Origin: Candidatus Binatia bacterium
Lineage (GTDB): Bacteria > Vulcanimicrobiota > Vulcanimicrobiia > Vulcanimicrobiales > Vulcanimicrobiaceae
Reading direction: 5' to 3'
Assembly: GCA_035544215.1 (NCBI GenBank)
Contig: DATKHY010000003.1
Span: 1 to 64,000, forward strand
DNA length: 64,000 nt
The translations under genes were made by a program, and so were the position numbers. Positions within the stretch are counted from its first letter, which is position 1. Every line of letters starts with the position of its first letter. Below the pieces are notes generated by a model, which was given only the letters and a program-made list of their open reading frames with translations, was not told the origin of the DNA and ran no database searches. Below, piece after piece: positions 1-9,466 of this stretch.

Positions 1-1
1 T

Positions 2-190
2 ACGGCCATCTTCGGGCATCTCGGCAAGCAGAGCCAGCGTCTCGTGGTCGGGGCCTATCTGAAGGGCCAGCTCGACATCTACCGCTACACTCCGACCACG
101 CTGACGTACTACTATAGCTTCAACAACGGCTTGGGCGGAGCATCGCAAGACATCGAGGGTGCCGCTTACAGCCCGTCCTCGAAGAAGTAG
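2..190 (+). CDS. C-terminal end of a probable beta-propeller protein (partial)
   Basis: An open frame runs in from the left edge and stops at a TAG at 188-190, giving the last 62 residues. The text reads like the last blade of the propeller lipoproteins elsewhere in the window: a strand with QRLVVGAYLKGQLDIYRY, then an acidic turn and IEGAAYSPSSKK at the end. The start lies outside the window, so signal peptide and full length are unknown. It points the same way as the next gene, 244 bp downstream. Family assignment is inferred from composition and layout. Confidence 0.6.
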   Translation, partial: TAIFGHLGKQSQRLVVGAYLKGQLDIYRYTPTTLTYYYSFNNGLGGASQDIEGAAYSPSSKK

Positions 191-434
191 CAGTTACACT
201 CAACAACTCGATACGCGAGTATCCAAACGGGGTGGTCGCACTAGTGACGGGCACCCTCTTTGTTTTCCGGCGTCCAGGTGCAAAGCCTCACAAACCCCGA
301 TGAACACCTTGGATCTTGGCCGTCGGCCATAAGTGCTCTTTCGCGATCGGTGCCGCCGCGGCGAGGGAAGTCTGTCACCTCCCGGGAGACGTTAGGACCC
401 CGCCGAACGTTCCATCATTAAGAAAAGGGAGACC

Positions 435-1442
435 ATGAAGATTCCAAATCTCAGCCGCTACGCGTTTAGCATGTACGCAGCTTCTGCGTTGCTGGCAGGC
501 TGCGGCAGTTCGCAGCCGCCAGTCGGCGCAGCGAACGCGATACCGCGAAACGCAGAGATCAAAACGCACGCCGTGCATTACTCATCGTGGATGCGGCCGG
601 AAGCGAAGAGTGGGGATCTGCTCTACGTTTCCAGTCAGAACGGCGGAGTGTTCGTCCTTTCGTATCCCAAAGGTGCGTTTGTAGGTGAACTTAGTGGGTT
701 CGATTATCCCCACGCTCCCGCCGGCTTGTGCTCGGACAAACTGGGCAACGTTTTCATAGTAGATTCTCATGCGCAAAATATTATCGAGTACGCGCACGGT
801 GGAACTAACCCCATTGCCACGCTCAGCGATTCTGGCAACTCTCCCAACGGTTGCGCTCTTGATCCCAAATCCGGGGACCTTGCTGTCGCAGGTGGTTCTT
901 GCCCAGGACAATGTGAGGCTAATATTGCCGTATACACGAAGGCTATAGGATCTCCAACTGTTTACCCCGACCCGTCCGACGCTCGTTTCACCTGGTGTAC
1001 ATACGACGCACAGGGTAACCTCTTTACAAATGGCGCTCCCCTCACCGAACTCCCCAAGGGCAGCGGCACATTCACGAACATATACGCAAGTAACATCCTC
1101 GGTAACGGGCCGATCCAATGGGATGGCAAGTATTTGGCCGTTGGACAGCCCCACCAAGATACGCATGGGCCAACCACGATCTACCAAGTTCAGGTCTCCG
1201 GGACAACCGCAACAGTCGTCAACACAATTGAGCTTTCCAGTGGAAAAACCGACCGAAATCCGGGCAGCGGTTTCGTGCAGTTCTGGATACAAGGCAGCAG
1301 CGTCGTTAGCCCAAAGTTACCTTGGGGTCACGAAAGCGTCGGGCTCTGGCGTTATCCCGTTGGCGGAAATCCTATCGGGGCGATCGCTAGCCACGCGCTG
1401 GAGCCACTGGGCATCACCGTCAGCAAAGCCCCGAGGTTGTAG
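435..1442 (+). CDS. Beta-propeller lipoprotein (subfamily A)
   Basis: This encodes 335 residues with a type II signal peptide (lipobox LLAGC, Cys23), so it is predicted to be membrane-anchored outside the cytoplasm. The body is a run of about 45-residue blades with motifs repeated in other genes here: LCSDKLGNVFIVD, IIEYAHGGTNPIATL, GCALDPKSGDLAV, YDAQGNLFTNG, WDGKYLAV and VSGTTATV. These are typical of six- to seven-bladed NHL/SMP-30-like propellers. The ATG at 435 follows an AAAGGGAGA ribosome site. It is close to the proteins at 4703, 19975 and 51460. No catalytic residue can be assigned; binding or scaffolding is only a guess. Confidence 0.85.
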   Translation: MKIPNLSRYAFSMYAASALLAGCGSSQPPVGAANAIPRNAEIKTHAVHYSSWMRPEAKSGDLLYVSSQNGGVFVLSYPKGAFVGELSGFDYPHAPAGLCSDKLGNVFIVDSHAQNIIEYAHGGTNPIATLSDSGNSPNGCALDPKSGDLAVAGGSCPGQCEANIAVYTKAIGSPTVYPDPSDARFTWCTYDAQGNLFTNGAPLTELPKGSGTFTNIYASNILGNGPIQWDGKYLAVGQPHQDTHGPTTIYQVQVSGTTATVVNTIELSSGKTDRNPGSGFVQFWIQGSSVVSPKLPWGHESVGLWRYPVGGNPIGAIASHALEPLGITVSKAPRL

Positions 1443-1564
1443 GGGCCAAGAACCATGAGACCGTCGGATCTTGGCCGCTAGGCGCTACATTCCGTGTCCG
1501 AAGTCAAGCATTGGATCGAAGCCTCGGGTCCGAAGGGTCGTCCCGACTTAACGACACCATATCG

Positions 1565-3205
1565 TCAAACGATCGTCAAACTCTGAGGTTCCGACAGCGC
1601 TACCGCCGCGCGGATCGCTGTCGCTTCGTTCCGGTAATTCGGCTGCCGGAGAATTTGCGCTGCTAGGTCGAGCGCCTGCGCCGTCTGTTGCGGTTTGCCC
1701 ACGGCATACCCAGCTTCTATGGCGGCCATAATCGCCCGTTTCGCATCGCGCCGACGGCCTTGAACGTGAGCCACCCGCGCGAGCTCACGAAGCGTGCTTG
1801 CCCGAAATACACGGTTCCCTGTCGCCACTGCGGCATCGTCGGCGGCACGTGCTGCGCGCTCCGCCTCTGCGACCTTGCGCAGCATGAGTTTTGCGAACGA
1901 CTCCGCGACTTTGGCGCCTATCCAGTCCGAGGTCTGGGCTCGGCTCAAGCCGATGGCGCGCCGAGCGTTATCCAGGATAGCCATGGGCTGCGGGTGCGAC
2001 GCTCTCATTTGAGCCCGAGCTAGATACGTATGGGCGCGTGCGCAGAGGCTCGGAGAGCCAAGCCGTCGGCTTTGCTCGCAGATATCGGAAAGGCGCTCTA
2101 TGGCCATTGAAACGGCGCCGCACTCGAGCGCAAGCGTCGCGTGCGAGAGATCGAGTCGCACCATGTCGAGGTCGAGTTTACTTTGTCGGGCCACTAGCCA
2201 GGCGTCGGCGAGCATTCGAGACGAGTCCGAAAACCGGCCAAGTTCGAAGAGAACGATAGCTGCCTCCAACGTGAGTTCGACATGCTCCGGAGCCGCGGCA
2301 AACTTCGCTGCCCGGAGATCCGGAAGCAAGCTCCTCAAACACGACAGGGACTCGTTGTGCTTTCCCATTACGAGATGGCCATAAGCTGCGATAGAAAGGG
2401 CGCGCAACCTCAGCCAACGCGCGGCATCGTTGCTCTGCGCAAGGGTATGGGCAATCGCAGTGGAGCCTTCAGTCGCCCGGTCGAACCGCCCAAGATGGAT
2501 GTCCATTTCTATGAGAGCAAGCTCGATCTCGGTGTTGATGAGCGGCCGAGAGGGCTCGGTAGCGTCAACCTTCTCGAGAATCGATCGCGATGCCGCTAGC
2601 GCATCGTTTGCGCCAGCAAAGTCGCCCATGTACCGCTGTCGTATCAATGCCAGAAGACAGAGCGCCGAAGCGGTGAGAGAATCGTCGCCGCTCGCCGTTA
2701 TCGCGGACAGCCGCGCGAGCGCGCCGGCAGTCGATCCCTTACTCGCCAGTGCCACTACCTCACGCAGTGGCGAGCACGCGCGATCCGGAGTCGTTCTCGC
2801 ACGCACTTCGTGCTGTATTTCAGATGATAGCAATACTGCGATACGCCGCCGTATGCCGTGTTGAATCCGGGTATACTGACGTGCGGAGAGTCCCAGTTTC
2901 GCCGCGAGAAGGCCCCGCGGTATCCCGTCGACGTCAGCGTGGATTACCTCGTACCGTTGCCAAGCACGTTCCTCATCTTCGAGGCGATCGCTCTGAAGGC
3001 AGAGCTCCGCATGTCTGCAGACGGCATCGCGAATCGCGCTGGCTAGCGCAGCGTCCGCGCGAATTCGGGCTACCCCTTTTAACTCTTGCGAGAAGTACGC
3101 GCTCACCAACGGGTTTCTGCGTAACTCGGCAGGCTCTCGAAGATGCCTAAAAAAGTGTCGGCAGGCAGCGTCGAAGGAACGGTTCGGTAAAGCGCGGGTA
3201 GTCAA
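1565..3205 (-). CDS. TPR-rich transcriptional regulator with N-terminal helix-turn-helix
   Basis: This is a 546-residue soluble protein. The N-terminal part begins with a conserved FRHLREPAELRRNPL stretch and carries a helix-turn-helix-like segment (GLLAAKLGLSARQYTRIQ) at about residues 98-115. The rest is all-helical, Ala/Leu/Arg-rich and arranged like tetratricopeptide repeats, as in MalT-like regulators. It is clearly paralogous to the protein at 27082-28695, which has the same N-terminal block, helix-turn-helix spacing and repeat region. No signal peptide or ATPase motif is seen. It is divergent from the propeller gene at 3453 across 247 bp, where it may act. The regulatory role is inferred. 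Confidence 0.7.
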   Translation of the reverse strand: MTTRALPNRSFDAACRHFFRHLREPAELRRNPLVSAYFSQELKGVARIRADAALASAIRDAVCRHAELCLQSDRLEDEERAWQRYEVIHADVDGIPRGLLAAKLGLSARQYTRIQHGIRRRIAVLLSSEIQHEVRARTTPDRACSPLREVVALASKGSTAGALARLSAITASGDDSLTASALCLLALIRQRYMGDFAGANDALAASRSILEKVDATEPSRPLINTEIELALIEMDIHLGRFDRATEGSTAIAHTLAQSNDAARWLRLRALSIAAYGHLVMGKHNESLSCLRSLLPDLRAAKFAAAPEHVELTLEAAIVLFELGRFSDSSRMLADAWLVARQSKLDLDMVRLDLSHATLALECGAVSMAIERLSDICEQSRRLGSPSLCARAHTYLARAQMRASHPQPMAILDNARRAIGLSRAQTSDWIGAKVAESFAKLMLRKVAEAERAARAADDAAVATGNRVFRASTLRELARVAHVQGRRRDAKRAIMAAIEAGYAVGKPQQTAQALDLAAQILRQPNYRNEATAIRAAVALSEPQSLTIV

Positions 3206-3452
3206 GGAAAGCCTCTCCTAGCAAGGATGCTCTCATTGTTCGATTTTGCCAAATCGCTGCCTTTTGGACAGACTTCGGCCATTTGGCGCCTCGTTGAAGG
3301 TCCGTCTGGTCGATGGACTTGAAACGAATGTAGTCGCATGGACTACGAGCAATCACCGCAATGAGCGTTTCAGAGTTTCTTCAGATTTATCCTAGACATT
3401 TATTTCGGGGCCATCGCACTTATTGCTACTAGGCCAAGGAGCAGGTTTTCAC

Positions 3453-4685
3453 ATGAAGCATCGCCGCTTTAGCCGCGCCCTGCAAACCGCAATCATTGCT
3501 GTTTTCGCCACATCGTTCGCCGCGTGCGCCGGGCCCGGCAACTCACCCGTAGCCGGCTCCCAAGTGTTCTCGACACAACCGCGCATCGGCGGGCAACGGC
3601 ACACCGCCGGTCTGGGTCCGGTCGTGACGTCACAGTTTGGTGGCCAGATCTTCGGCTGGGACATCGACCAAAATGGAAACGACGGGGTGCTCTCGGAAAC
3701 GGTACTCGGGAGCCAAGTGATCAATGCGATCGAGACGTTTGATGAATCGACCGGCAAGATCACCAAGGTCGTCCAAAAGGTACAACGTCCCAACGCGAAC
3801 GTCGAGCCCGTGGTGGATGCAATCGCCGGGAGCGACGTCGGGATCGTCGACGTAGCACGCCAGATCCCACAGTTCGAACGCAACGATTACTTCGACCTGA
3901 TCAACCCCGTGACGGGCGAAAAGATCACCGGGCGCTCGAAGCCGCGCCAGATTCTCGGGGACGTTCCGAACTTTTTCACGAATAATCAGGCCTCATCGAG
4001 TCAAGTCATGATGGCCCTGTACCCGAACAAAAAAGGCGAGGATGCAGTCGGCTTGTATACGTACGACACCGTCCGCAACGCCTGGGGAAAGCGGGTGGAC
4101 TTCCCGAGGACGTTTCTTTTCCAAACCGGCTTCCCGAACTATGCGGCGGTCGACGCCACGACGGATGAAGCGGTGGTCGGCTATCTCGGCCGGCCACGCT
4201 ACAATCCGCACGAGTCGGCTACCATTTACATCATGGATGCGGCGACCGGAAAGCACCTTCGCAGCTTTTATGGCGTCGGCTACGGCTGGCCCCACGGCAT
4301 GGCGATCGACCCCACGACGGATACGATGTGCACGACGACCACGGGTGACATGGACGTCGAGTTTTATAATCTGGCGACTGGTAAAGGCAAAGCCGTGATG
4401 ATCCCCATTTTCTACAGCAAGGGGCCCCTAACCAATGGCGCCGCCGTGGCGGCCGATCCGATTCATCATCTGTTTCTAGTCGCACAGTTGAACTCGACCT
4501 TCGCGCCGAATGGAAGCACGGTCATCGTGTACGACGAGCACGGCAAGCTCGTTGAATTCATCAACGGATTCGAGTTTCTCAATCGGTTTTCGGTCGTCGT
4601 ACCGCACCTTGCCGTCAATCCCTCAAATCGGACGGGATACGTCAATGGGCCGAATCTCAATCAGCTTCAGGAGTTCACTTACTAA
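3453..4685 (+). CDS. Secreted lipoprotein with beta-propeller-like fold (subfamily D)
   Basis: The start chosen is the ATG at 3453, preceded by AAGGAG at 3436-3441; an in-frame codon at 3423 has no ribosome site. The 410-residue product has a signal peptide with lipobox SFAAC (Cys25). The body has propeller-like strands (TIYIMDAATGKHLRSFYGV, HGMAIDPTTDT, VIVYDEHGKLVEFINGF) but longer blades than the other propellers here, so it is probably a distinct subfamily. It lies 17 bp before the next lipoprotein gene, implying co-transcription. The divergent regulator at 1565-3205 shares its upstream region. Molecular function unknown. Confidence 0.8.
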   Translation: MKHRRFSRALQTAIIAVFATSFAACAGPGNSPVAGSQVFSTQPRIGGQRHTAGLGPVVTSQFGGQIFGWDIDQNGNDGVLSETVLGSQVINAIETFDESTGKITKVVQKVQRPNANVEPVVDAIAGSDVGIVDVARQIPQFERNDYFDLINPVTGEKITGRSKPRQILGDVPNFFTNNQASSSQVMMALYPNKKGEDAVGLYTYDTVRNAWGKRVDFPRTFLFQTGFPNYAAVDATTDEAVVGYLGRPRYNPHESATIYIMDAATGKHLRSFYGVGYGWPHGMAIDPTTDTMCTTTTGDMDVEFYNLATGKGKAVMIPIFYSKGPLTNGAAVAADPIHHLFLVAQLNSTFAPNGSTVIVYDEHGKLVEFINGFEFLNRFSVVVPHLAVNPSNRTGYVNGPNLNQLQEFTY

Positions 4686-4702
4686 ACAAGGAGACTTCGA
4701 AT

Positions 4703-5674
4703 ATGCGTCGGCACCCCATGCTCGGTATTGTCGCGGTCGCCGCGTTCGCCGGTTGCAGCTCACCGCAGACGTCGACCACACCGTTCGTGCAACAAAACGC
4801 TCCGGTCGCGCGAGACTCCGGTCATGCGCGATCGTGGGTGCTGTCTCAAGCTAGGAGCGAGGACCTCGTCTACGTCTCCAACGTGTACACCATTACCGTG
4901 TATTCGTTTCCGAAGGGCAAGCTGGTCGGGTCGCTCATCAATTTTTACAAACCGTACGGGGAGTGTGTCGACAAGAGTGGCGACGTCTACATTACCGATA
5001 GCTCGTTCGGGAAGATCTACGAATACGCGCACGGCGGCGCAAAGCCGATCCGAACCCTGAAAGATCCGTCGTATCAACCCTACGGCTGTGCCGTCGACCC
5101 GACGACGGGCAACCTCGCGGTCGCGAACTATTCGGACAACTCTGATCGCGAGGGTAACGTCGTCATCTATCACAAGGCCAAGGGATTTCCAAAATCGTAC
5201 ATCGGCTACGGCCTCTACTACTATTACTATCTGGCCTACGATCCGAAGGGGAACCTGTACGTCGACGGCCTCAATTACGGCGGCTTCAACTTTGAGTTCG
5301 GCGTGCTCCGCAAAGGGGGCGGCCAGATTAACCCCGTCCTGCTTCCTCAGACCATCAGGTTTCCGGGCGGCATCCTATGGGACGGCCAGTACGTCGCCGT
5401 TGGCGATAATGCGGGTGAGGCGATCTATCAGTTCACGTTCAGCGGCAGCACGGCGACGCTCGAAGGCACGACGCCCTTGACCGGTGCGGGCAACGTTGGT
5501 CAGTTTGGGATTGCGCGCTCGAGCGTCGTTACGCCCAATCAGTTCTTTAGCAACTCGAGCTCGGCCGTCGTAGTCTACCCCTATCCCGGCGGCGGAGCGC
5601 CGACCAAGACGATCACCAAGGGCGTTTTCTATCCGTTTTCCGCGGTTGTCAGCCACGCCCCGATCCGCAACTAG
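4703..5674 (+). CDS. Beta-propeller lipoprotein (subfamily A)
   Basis: This encodes 323 residues. A short signal peptide ends in lipobox FAGC (Cys18). Blade motifs include VYITDSSFGKIYEYAHGG, GCAVDPTTGNLAVANY, YDPKGNLYVDG, WDGQYVAVGD and FSGSTATLEGT, matching the proteins at 435, 19975 and 51460. A Tyr-rich strand (GYGLYYYYYLAYD) is unusual. The ATG follows AAGGAGA at a good distance and starts 17 bp after the upstream lipoprotein stop, so the two are probably one transcription unit. The S53 lipoprotein gene follows at 6363, and the same neighbour order recurs at 19975-22347. Confidence 0.85.
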   Translation: MRRHPMLGIVAVAAFAGCSSPQTSTTPFVQQNAPVARDSGHARSWVLSQARSEDLVYVSNVYTITVYSFPKGKLVGSLINFYKPYGECVDKSGDVYITDSSFGKIYEYAHGGAKPIRTLKDPSYQPYGCAVDPTTGNLAVANYSDNSDREGNVVIYHKAKGFPKSYIGYGLYYYYYLAYDPKGNLYVDGLNYGGFNFEFGVLRKGGGQINPVLLPQTIRFPGGILWDGQYVAVGDNAGEAIYQFTFSGSTATLEGTTPLTGAGNVGQFGIARSSVVTPNQFFSNSSSAVVVYPYPGGGAPTKTITKGVFYPFSAVVSHAPIRN

Positions 5675-6063
5675 CGGTGGGACACGACGTTGGCTGGCGC
5701 GAAACCGACACGGTCGCACATTGCGGCGAGGTCAGCGACGGCGAGTTTGCATGCGGCTCTGTGGCCCCGCGCATCGGTAAGCCCAGGAAGAGTCTCAAGA
5801 GCGGCTTAGGCGGCCCGTTCGGCGCGGCGATAAGCCTCGCTCGAAAGTAACTTCAACGATTCGTACGCGCACGGCTTCGCTGACTTGGTGCCCCTTTGCG
5901 CGTTGCCGCATGTCGAGTGGATCACGAATCATTCTGGCAGGACGGGTCTGCACACCTAAAAGTCGAACCGCATCAGCGGTTGCTCTTGCGCATGGAATGC
6001 GCCAGCCTAGAACTACTTTCCGGCGCCGCGAAATCGGAATGGGAGATGTTATGGAGTTGCAAG
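5675..6063. other. Intergenic stretch without a supported gene
   Basis: These 389 bases hold no reading frame with a family signature or a convincing ribosome site. A longer in-frame extension of the next small gene (from 5896) exists, but its residues look non-coding. No clear hairpin terminator follows the propeller stop. Confidence 0.4.
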
Positions 6064-6237
6064 ATGATTCGGCTTGGTGATCATGTTGTCGTGAAGGGTG
6101 AGGACGAGGAAGCGATCGTTACTGCGGTGCATCCTGACTCACAGGTCGAAATCGAGTTCCTGCACGCATCCGAGGGTGGGCCGCGGCGGAGGCGCTACGC
6201 CGCCGAGGCGCTCGAGAAGATCTCGCGGACCTCTTAG
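6064..6237 (+). CDS. Small SH3/KOW-like hypothetical protein
   Basis: This short frame of 57 residues begins MIRLGDHVVVKGEDEEAIV and continues with a strand-rich segment (QVEIEFLH) and a basic tail. The pattern resembles small SH3-like beta-barrel proteins that start with a LGDxVVVKG strand. The ATG at 6064 has GGAG at 6053-6056. The frame is open upstream to 5896, but that part lacks protein-like character. It lies between the propeller and S53 genes of the first cassette and may be a passenger. Function unknown. Confidence 0.5.
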   Translation: MIRLGDHVVVKGEDEEAIVTAVHPDSQVEIEFLHASEGGPRRRRYAAEALEKISRTS

Positions 6238-6362
6238 CGTCCCAGGCAAAATGGCCGACCGAGCGCTCGTTGTTGCGTCGAAGTGCGAGCGGTGCAGAAG
6301 GTCTCGCCGCCGCCAAAAGGAAGCTCTGCCGCCCAAACAGCGATAAGGAATGAGGAGCACTC

Positions 6363-7571
6363 GTGAACGGAACCATTAAACTTGTGGCGCCGCTTGTCGC
6401 GGCGCTCGGAATAGCCGCCTGTAGCTCTGGCGGCTCGAACATTCCAGGCGCCTCCGGAGCGCCGGGTCAACCCATGATCACGCAGGCACGCGGATTCGTG
6501 CCTGCCTGGATGGTCAAGAACGAAGCGCGCGCAGCCTGCCCGCAGGTCATCGGACAGCCGACCTGCCTCGCGCTGATCAAGAACGGACCTCAACCTAACT
6601 GCAGCCCGTCGAGCAGCTGCGGCTTCACGCCGAAGGATCTCGAGACCCGCTACAAACTGCCGATCACGAAAGGATCCGGCCAGATCGTGGCGATCGTCGA
6701 CGCCGGCGATCATCCCGACGCCGCTTCCGACCTCTCGAAGTATCGAACGCAGTTTGGCCTCGGAACGGCCAGCTTCTTCAAGTACAATCAGAACGGGCAG
6801 CAGAGCAACTATCCGTCGTACACCGGCTGGCATCTCGAGATCGATCTCGACATCGACATGGTCTCGGCGGCATGCCCGCTCTGCACGATCTATCTCGTCG
6901 AGGCGAACAGCGCGAGCACGAGCGATCTCGATACGGCCGAAAAAGAGGCCGTGACGCTGGGCGCGCACATCATCAGCAACAGCTGGATCTGCTACGGCTC
7001 GATCAACTGCGTCGACCATTCGGCCTTCGACCAGCCGGGCGTGGAGTACCTCGCCGCGTCGGGTGACGCCGGCTACGGGCAGAACGGCGCGCCGGAAGCG
7101 CTCGGGACGGTCGTTTCGGTCGGCGGCACACAGCTCGCGAAGAGCGGATCGACCTATACTGAATCTATCTGGTTCGACGGCGGCGGCGGTTGCGCCACCG
7201 GCGAGACCAAGCCGTCGTGGCAGCACGATCCGGACTGCTCGTACCGTACCGACTCCGACGTCTCCTCCGAGGCCGGCTGCTCGCCGGGCGTTGCCGAGTA
7301 CGACACTCTCAGCGGCGGCTGGGTCGGCGTCTGCGGCACGAGCGCGGCGTCGCCGCTGAACGCCGGCATCTACGGTCTCGCGGGCAACGCGAGCTCGCAG
7401 GACGCGGCCAAGAAGTTCTGGACGCTGACGAAAACACAACACAAGAAGGATCTGCACCGCGTCTCAGGCGGCGGCAACTGCGGCAGCTACCTGTGCGGGG
7501 ACGGCAGGTACAAGCGCTACTACTCTGGGCCGGCCGGCTGGGGAAGCCCGAACGGCATCGGAGCCTTCTAA
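6363..7571 (+). CDS. S53 (sedolisin-like) serine-carboxyl peptidase lipoprotein without propeptide
   Basis: The 402-residue protein has a lipoprotein signal (Cys20 in IAAC). The S53 catalytic set is visible: Glu159 and Asp163 in WHLEIDLDID (the four-residue spacing of the family), Asp235 of the oxyanion hole in ASGDAG, and nucleophile Ser327 in CGTSAASP. The C-terminus KDLHRVSGGG...GPAGWGSPNGIG matches the usual calcium-loop region. Classical sedolisins carry a propeptide of roughly 180 residues; here only about 85 residues separate the lipid Cys from the catalytic domain. Numerous Cys suggest disulfides. GTG start with GAGGAG upstream. Paralogue at 21148. A surface-anchored endopeptidase is likely. 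Confidence 0.88.
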   Translation: MNGTIKLVAPLVAALGIAACSSGGSNIPGASGAPGQPMITQARGFVPAWMVKNEARAACPQVIGQPTCLALIKNGPQPNCSPSSSCGFTPKDLETRYKLPITKGSGQIVAIVDAGDHPDAASDLSKYRTQFGLGTASFFKYNQNGQQSNYPSYTGWHLEIDLDIDMVSAACPLCTIYLVEANSASTSDLDTAEKEAVTLGAHIISNSWICYGSINCVDHSAFDQPGVEYLAASGDAGYGQNGAPEALGTVVSVGGTQLAKSGSTYTESIWFDGGGGCATGETKPSWQHDPDCSYRTDSDVSSEAGCSPGVAEYDTLSGGWVGVCGTSAASPLNAGIYGLAGNASSQDAAKKFWTLTKTQHKKDLHRVSGGGNCGSYLCGDGRYKRYYSGPAGWGSPNGIGAF

Positions 7572-7597
7572 AGACTCCGGTCCAGGATGGAAACTCT

Positions 7598-7634
7598 GAG
7601 GCGGGTGCGACTGCACCCGCCTCGTTGCACTTTT
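7598..7634 (+). terminator. Rho-independent terminator after the S53 gene
   Basis: An 11-bp perfect inverted repeat (GAGGCGGGTGC / GCACCCGCCTC) with a 4-base loop lies 27 bases past the stop codon and is followed by GTTGCAC and four T. It probably ends the transcript of the propeller-propeller-S53 cassette. Confidence 0.75.
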
Positions 7635-7656
7635 ATCGGTAGATAGTGCATGCACA

Positions 7657-7849
7657 ACGCCTCAACGCGGAAGCGCTCCCACGTAATAGGCGATGCCTGC
7701 CGGGCTGTTCATCCCCAGTCGGAACTGGTGCCAGGGCTCAGTGGATCCGGTACGTCGGCCGGGGAGTTCATTTTGCTGATCGTCTGGTATGGCTGACCCT
7801 GACCGGCCCTGTACTCCTCGACGTCGCCGTAGGCGCTGGACGCGGTGCC
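7657..7849. repeat. Direct repeat copy 1 (propeller gene 3' segment)
   Basis: This segment matches 14670-14930 nearly base for base on the same strand. Copy 1 lacks a 67-base block present in copy 2 at 14765-14831; the break falls between 7750 and 7751. It also has one base fewer near 7672. Both copies encode, on the minus strand, the last blade of the same propeller type. Confidence 0.85.
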
Positions 7850-8329
7850 CGTCGGGAGGGACACACCGCTCGTGATGGTCCGGCTCGGCGATGTCGCGCC
7901 CTTCTTATACTCAGTCACGCTGTTGTAGCCGAGGTTGGTCACCCAGAGGTTGCCGCGGCGATCGATCGCGCAGAATTCGGGAAAGGAGAGACCGTCGGTG
8001 ATCGTCTGGAACGGCGCGGTCTGGCCGGGCTCGTTCTCCGAGATCGAATCGGACCCGTTATTCAGCACGTAGAGAACGCCGTTGGCGCCGATGCAGAGGC
8101 CCACCGGAGAGCTAACGCCGTCTGTAATCTCCGCAACCGGCCCGACCTCATATTTCCTCGCGTCGTATACGTCGATTTTCCCCAGCGTGTTCTCGGCCAC
8201 GTAGAGCAGCGGCATCGACCGGGCGCCGCCTACCGTTTGGCGCAGTGGCGCGGCCGGCGCCACTCCGGCGGGCAGTCCGACCGGGGGTGTCGTCCCGCTG
8301 CAGGCCGCGAGTACGGCCGCCGTGATCAA
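7662..8329 (-). pseudogene. Decayed beta-propeller lipoprotein gene (subfamily C)
   Basis: The reverse strand encodes propeller blades: LLYVAENTLGKIDVYD, GLCIGANGVLYVLNNGS, CAIDRRGNLWVTNLGYNSV and DVEEYRAGQGQPYQTI. The gene looks broken. The signal peptide is cut short (only a TTG start just before AAVLAAC), about 20 residues of one blade are missing between GVSLP and GTASSAYGDV, and a 67-base deletion at 7750/7751 shifts the frame. The original ending (GIAYYVG..., stop at 7662-7664) is therefore out of frame with the body, and the shifted frame stops at 7709. Paralogous fragment at 14670-14985. Confidence 0.7.
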
Positions 8330-8500
8330 CCCTCCAAGTTGCGCACCTCACGATACACCGCCCACTGCTCTTCTGCGCGGCGAGTGCCATTTCCGCGACA
8401 TCGACGGGCCCCATCACATTTCGGAGCGAGGCGCGTTATGTACGATGGGTTCTGATCCTGTGCTTTTGATAACGAAGAGCTGCTTTTAGGGAGGCCCTAC

Positions 8501-9202
8501 GTGAAAAACGTCGCGTTTCTCGCGCTTCTTGCGCTGCTTGCTTCTTATGCCGCTGCCTACGGCCAGGCGCCCCAGACAAACCCCTACCCGACGATGGCGC
8601 CGATCGCGAAATACCTGATGCCCAGCGCTGCCGCCGAAATCGCCTTGGCTCGCACGGCAGGGCCGTCGTCGATCTCCGCTCATGCCGAAGTGCTCGTCCT
8701 GACGAAGCAAGGCTACGTCGTTGGGGCCAAGGGCACCAATGGCTGGGTCTGCTTTGTCGGACGCTCGTGGTCGGCCGGTCTCAATGATCCCGAGTTCTGG
8801 AACTGGCGGGGTCTCGGGCCGGCGTGCCTCAACCCGCCGGCCGTGCGAAGTGTACTCCCGCAATACATCGCACGTACGAAGTGGGCAATCGCCGGTGACA
8901 CCCGCGAGGAGATCGCTGCGAAGTCGAAAGCCGCCTACGCCGACCACCAATTCACCGATCCCGCTCCCGCATCGTTTGCGTTCATGCTATCGAAACAAGG
9001 CTACCTGCTCGGCGCCGACGGACCGTGGCGTCCGCACGTTATGCCGTTCACCGCGTACGACCAAATGGCCACGTGGGGCGCGGGCTTCAAGGGGTCGCCA
9101 ATCGATGGGCCCTCGGATTACACGTACTATCGCCCGTACGAGCCGTTGACGATCGCTATTCCGGTGTCCCACTGGTCCGACGGTTCGCCCGCGCCAAAGT
9201 GA
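8501..9202 (+). CDS. Secreted hypothetical protein
   Basis: This encodes 233 residues with a type I signal peptide (hydrophobic core FLALLALLASYAAA, cleavage after AYG). The mature part has two related segments: VLVLTKQGYVVGAKGTNGWVCFVGRSW and FMLSKQGYLLGADGPWRPHVM, which suggest an internal duplication of a small strand-rich unit around KQGYxxGAxG. GTG start with GGGAGG upstream. It is flanked by a broken propeller gene and a small ORF. I do not recognise an enzyme family; a periplasmic role is inferred only from the signal peptide. Confidence 0.75.
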   Translation: MKNVAFLALLALLASYAAAYGQAPQTNPYPTMAPIAKYLMPSAAAEIALARTAGPSSISAHAEVLVLTKQGYVVGAKGTNGWVCFVGRSWSAGLNDPEFWNWRGLGPACLNPPAVRSVLPQYIARTKWAIAGDTREEIAAKSKAAYADHQFTDPAPASFAFMLSKQGYLLGADGPWRPHVMPFTAYDQMATWGAGFKGSPIDGPSDYTYYRPYEPLTIAIPVSHWSDGSPAPK

Positions 9203-9416
9203 CAGCGCTTATTTCCGTTCGCGATTCTTCGACGACACGGATTTGTGCGCGACAAAGCTCTATCTGTGCTCCAGGAATGCGTGGCCCCGAGCCTTGTGGA
9301 CAGCCTGTGCATAGACCCCGTGACCGGCCGCTCGTCGTCGAAGAGGCTGAATAGGCGGAAGAGAAACGTCGTAGACCGCGGTTAGATTCGCTGTTACGAT
9401 CAAGGCCTTCCGTTGA

Positions 9417-9450
9417 CCGCCCCCGTTTGATAGGGCGGCCGGTTCGTTTT
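9417..9450 (+). terminator. Possible terminator hairpin
   Basis: CCGCCC and GGGCGG form a 6-bp stem with a loop of about 10 bases, followed closely by GGTTCGTTTT. It sits 215 bases beyond the secreted-protein gene and just before the small ORF at 9467, so it could end the former transcript. The stem is short. Confidence 0.35.
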
Positions 9451-9466
9451 ATACGAGGAGGCTGCC

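Noticed and set aside
6234-7457. Minus-strand frame of 407 codons opposite the S53 gene
   Set aside because: Arg/Ala/Val-rich antisense shadow; the plus-strand frame carries the full S53 catalytic set.
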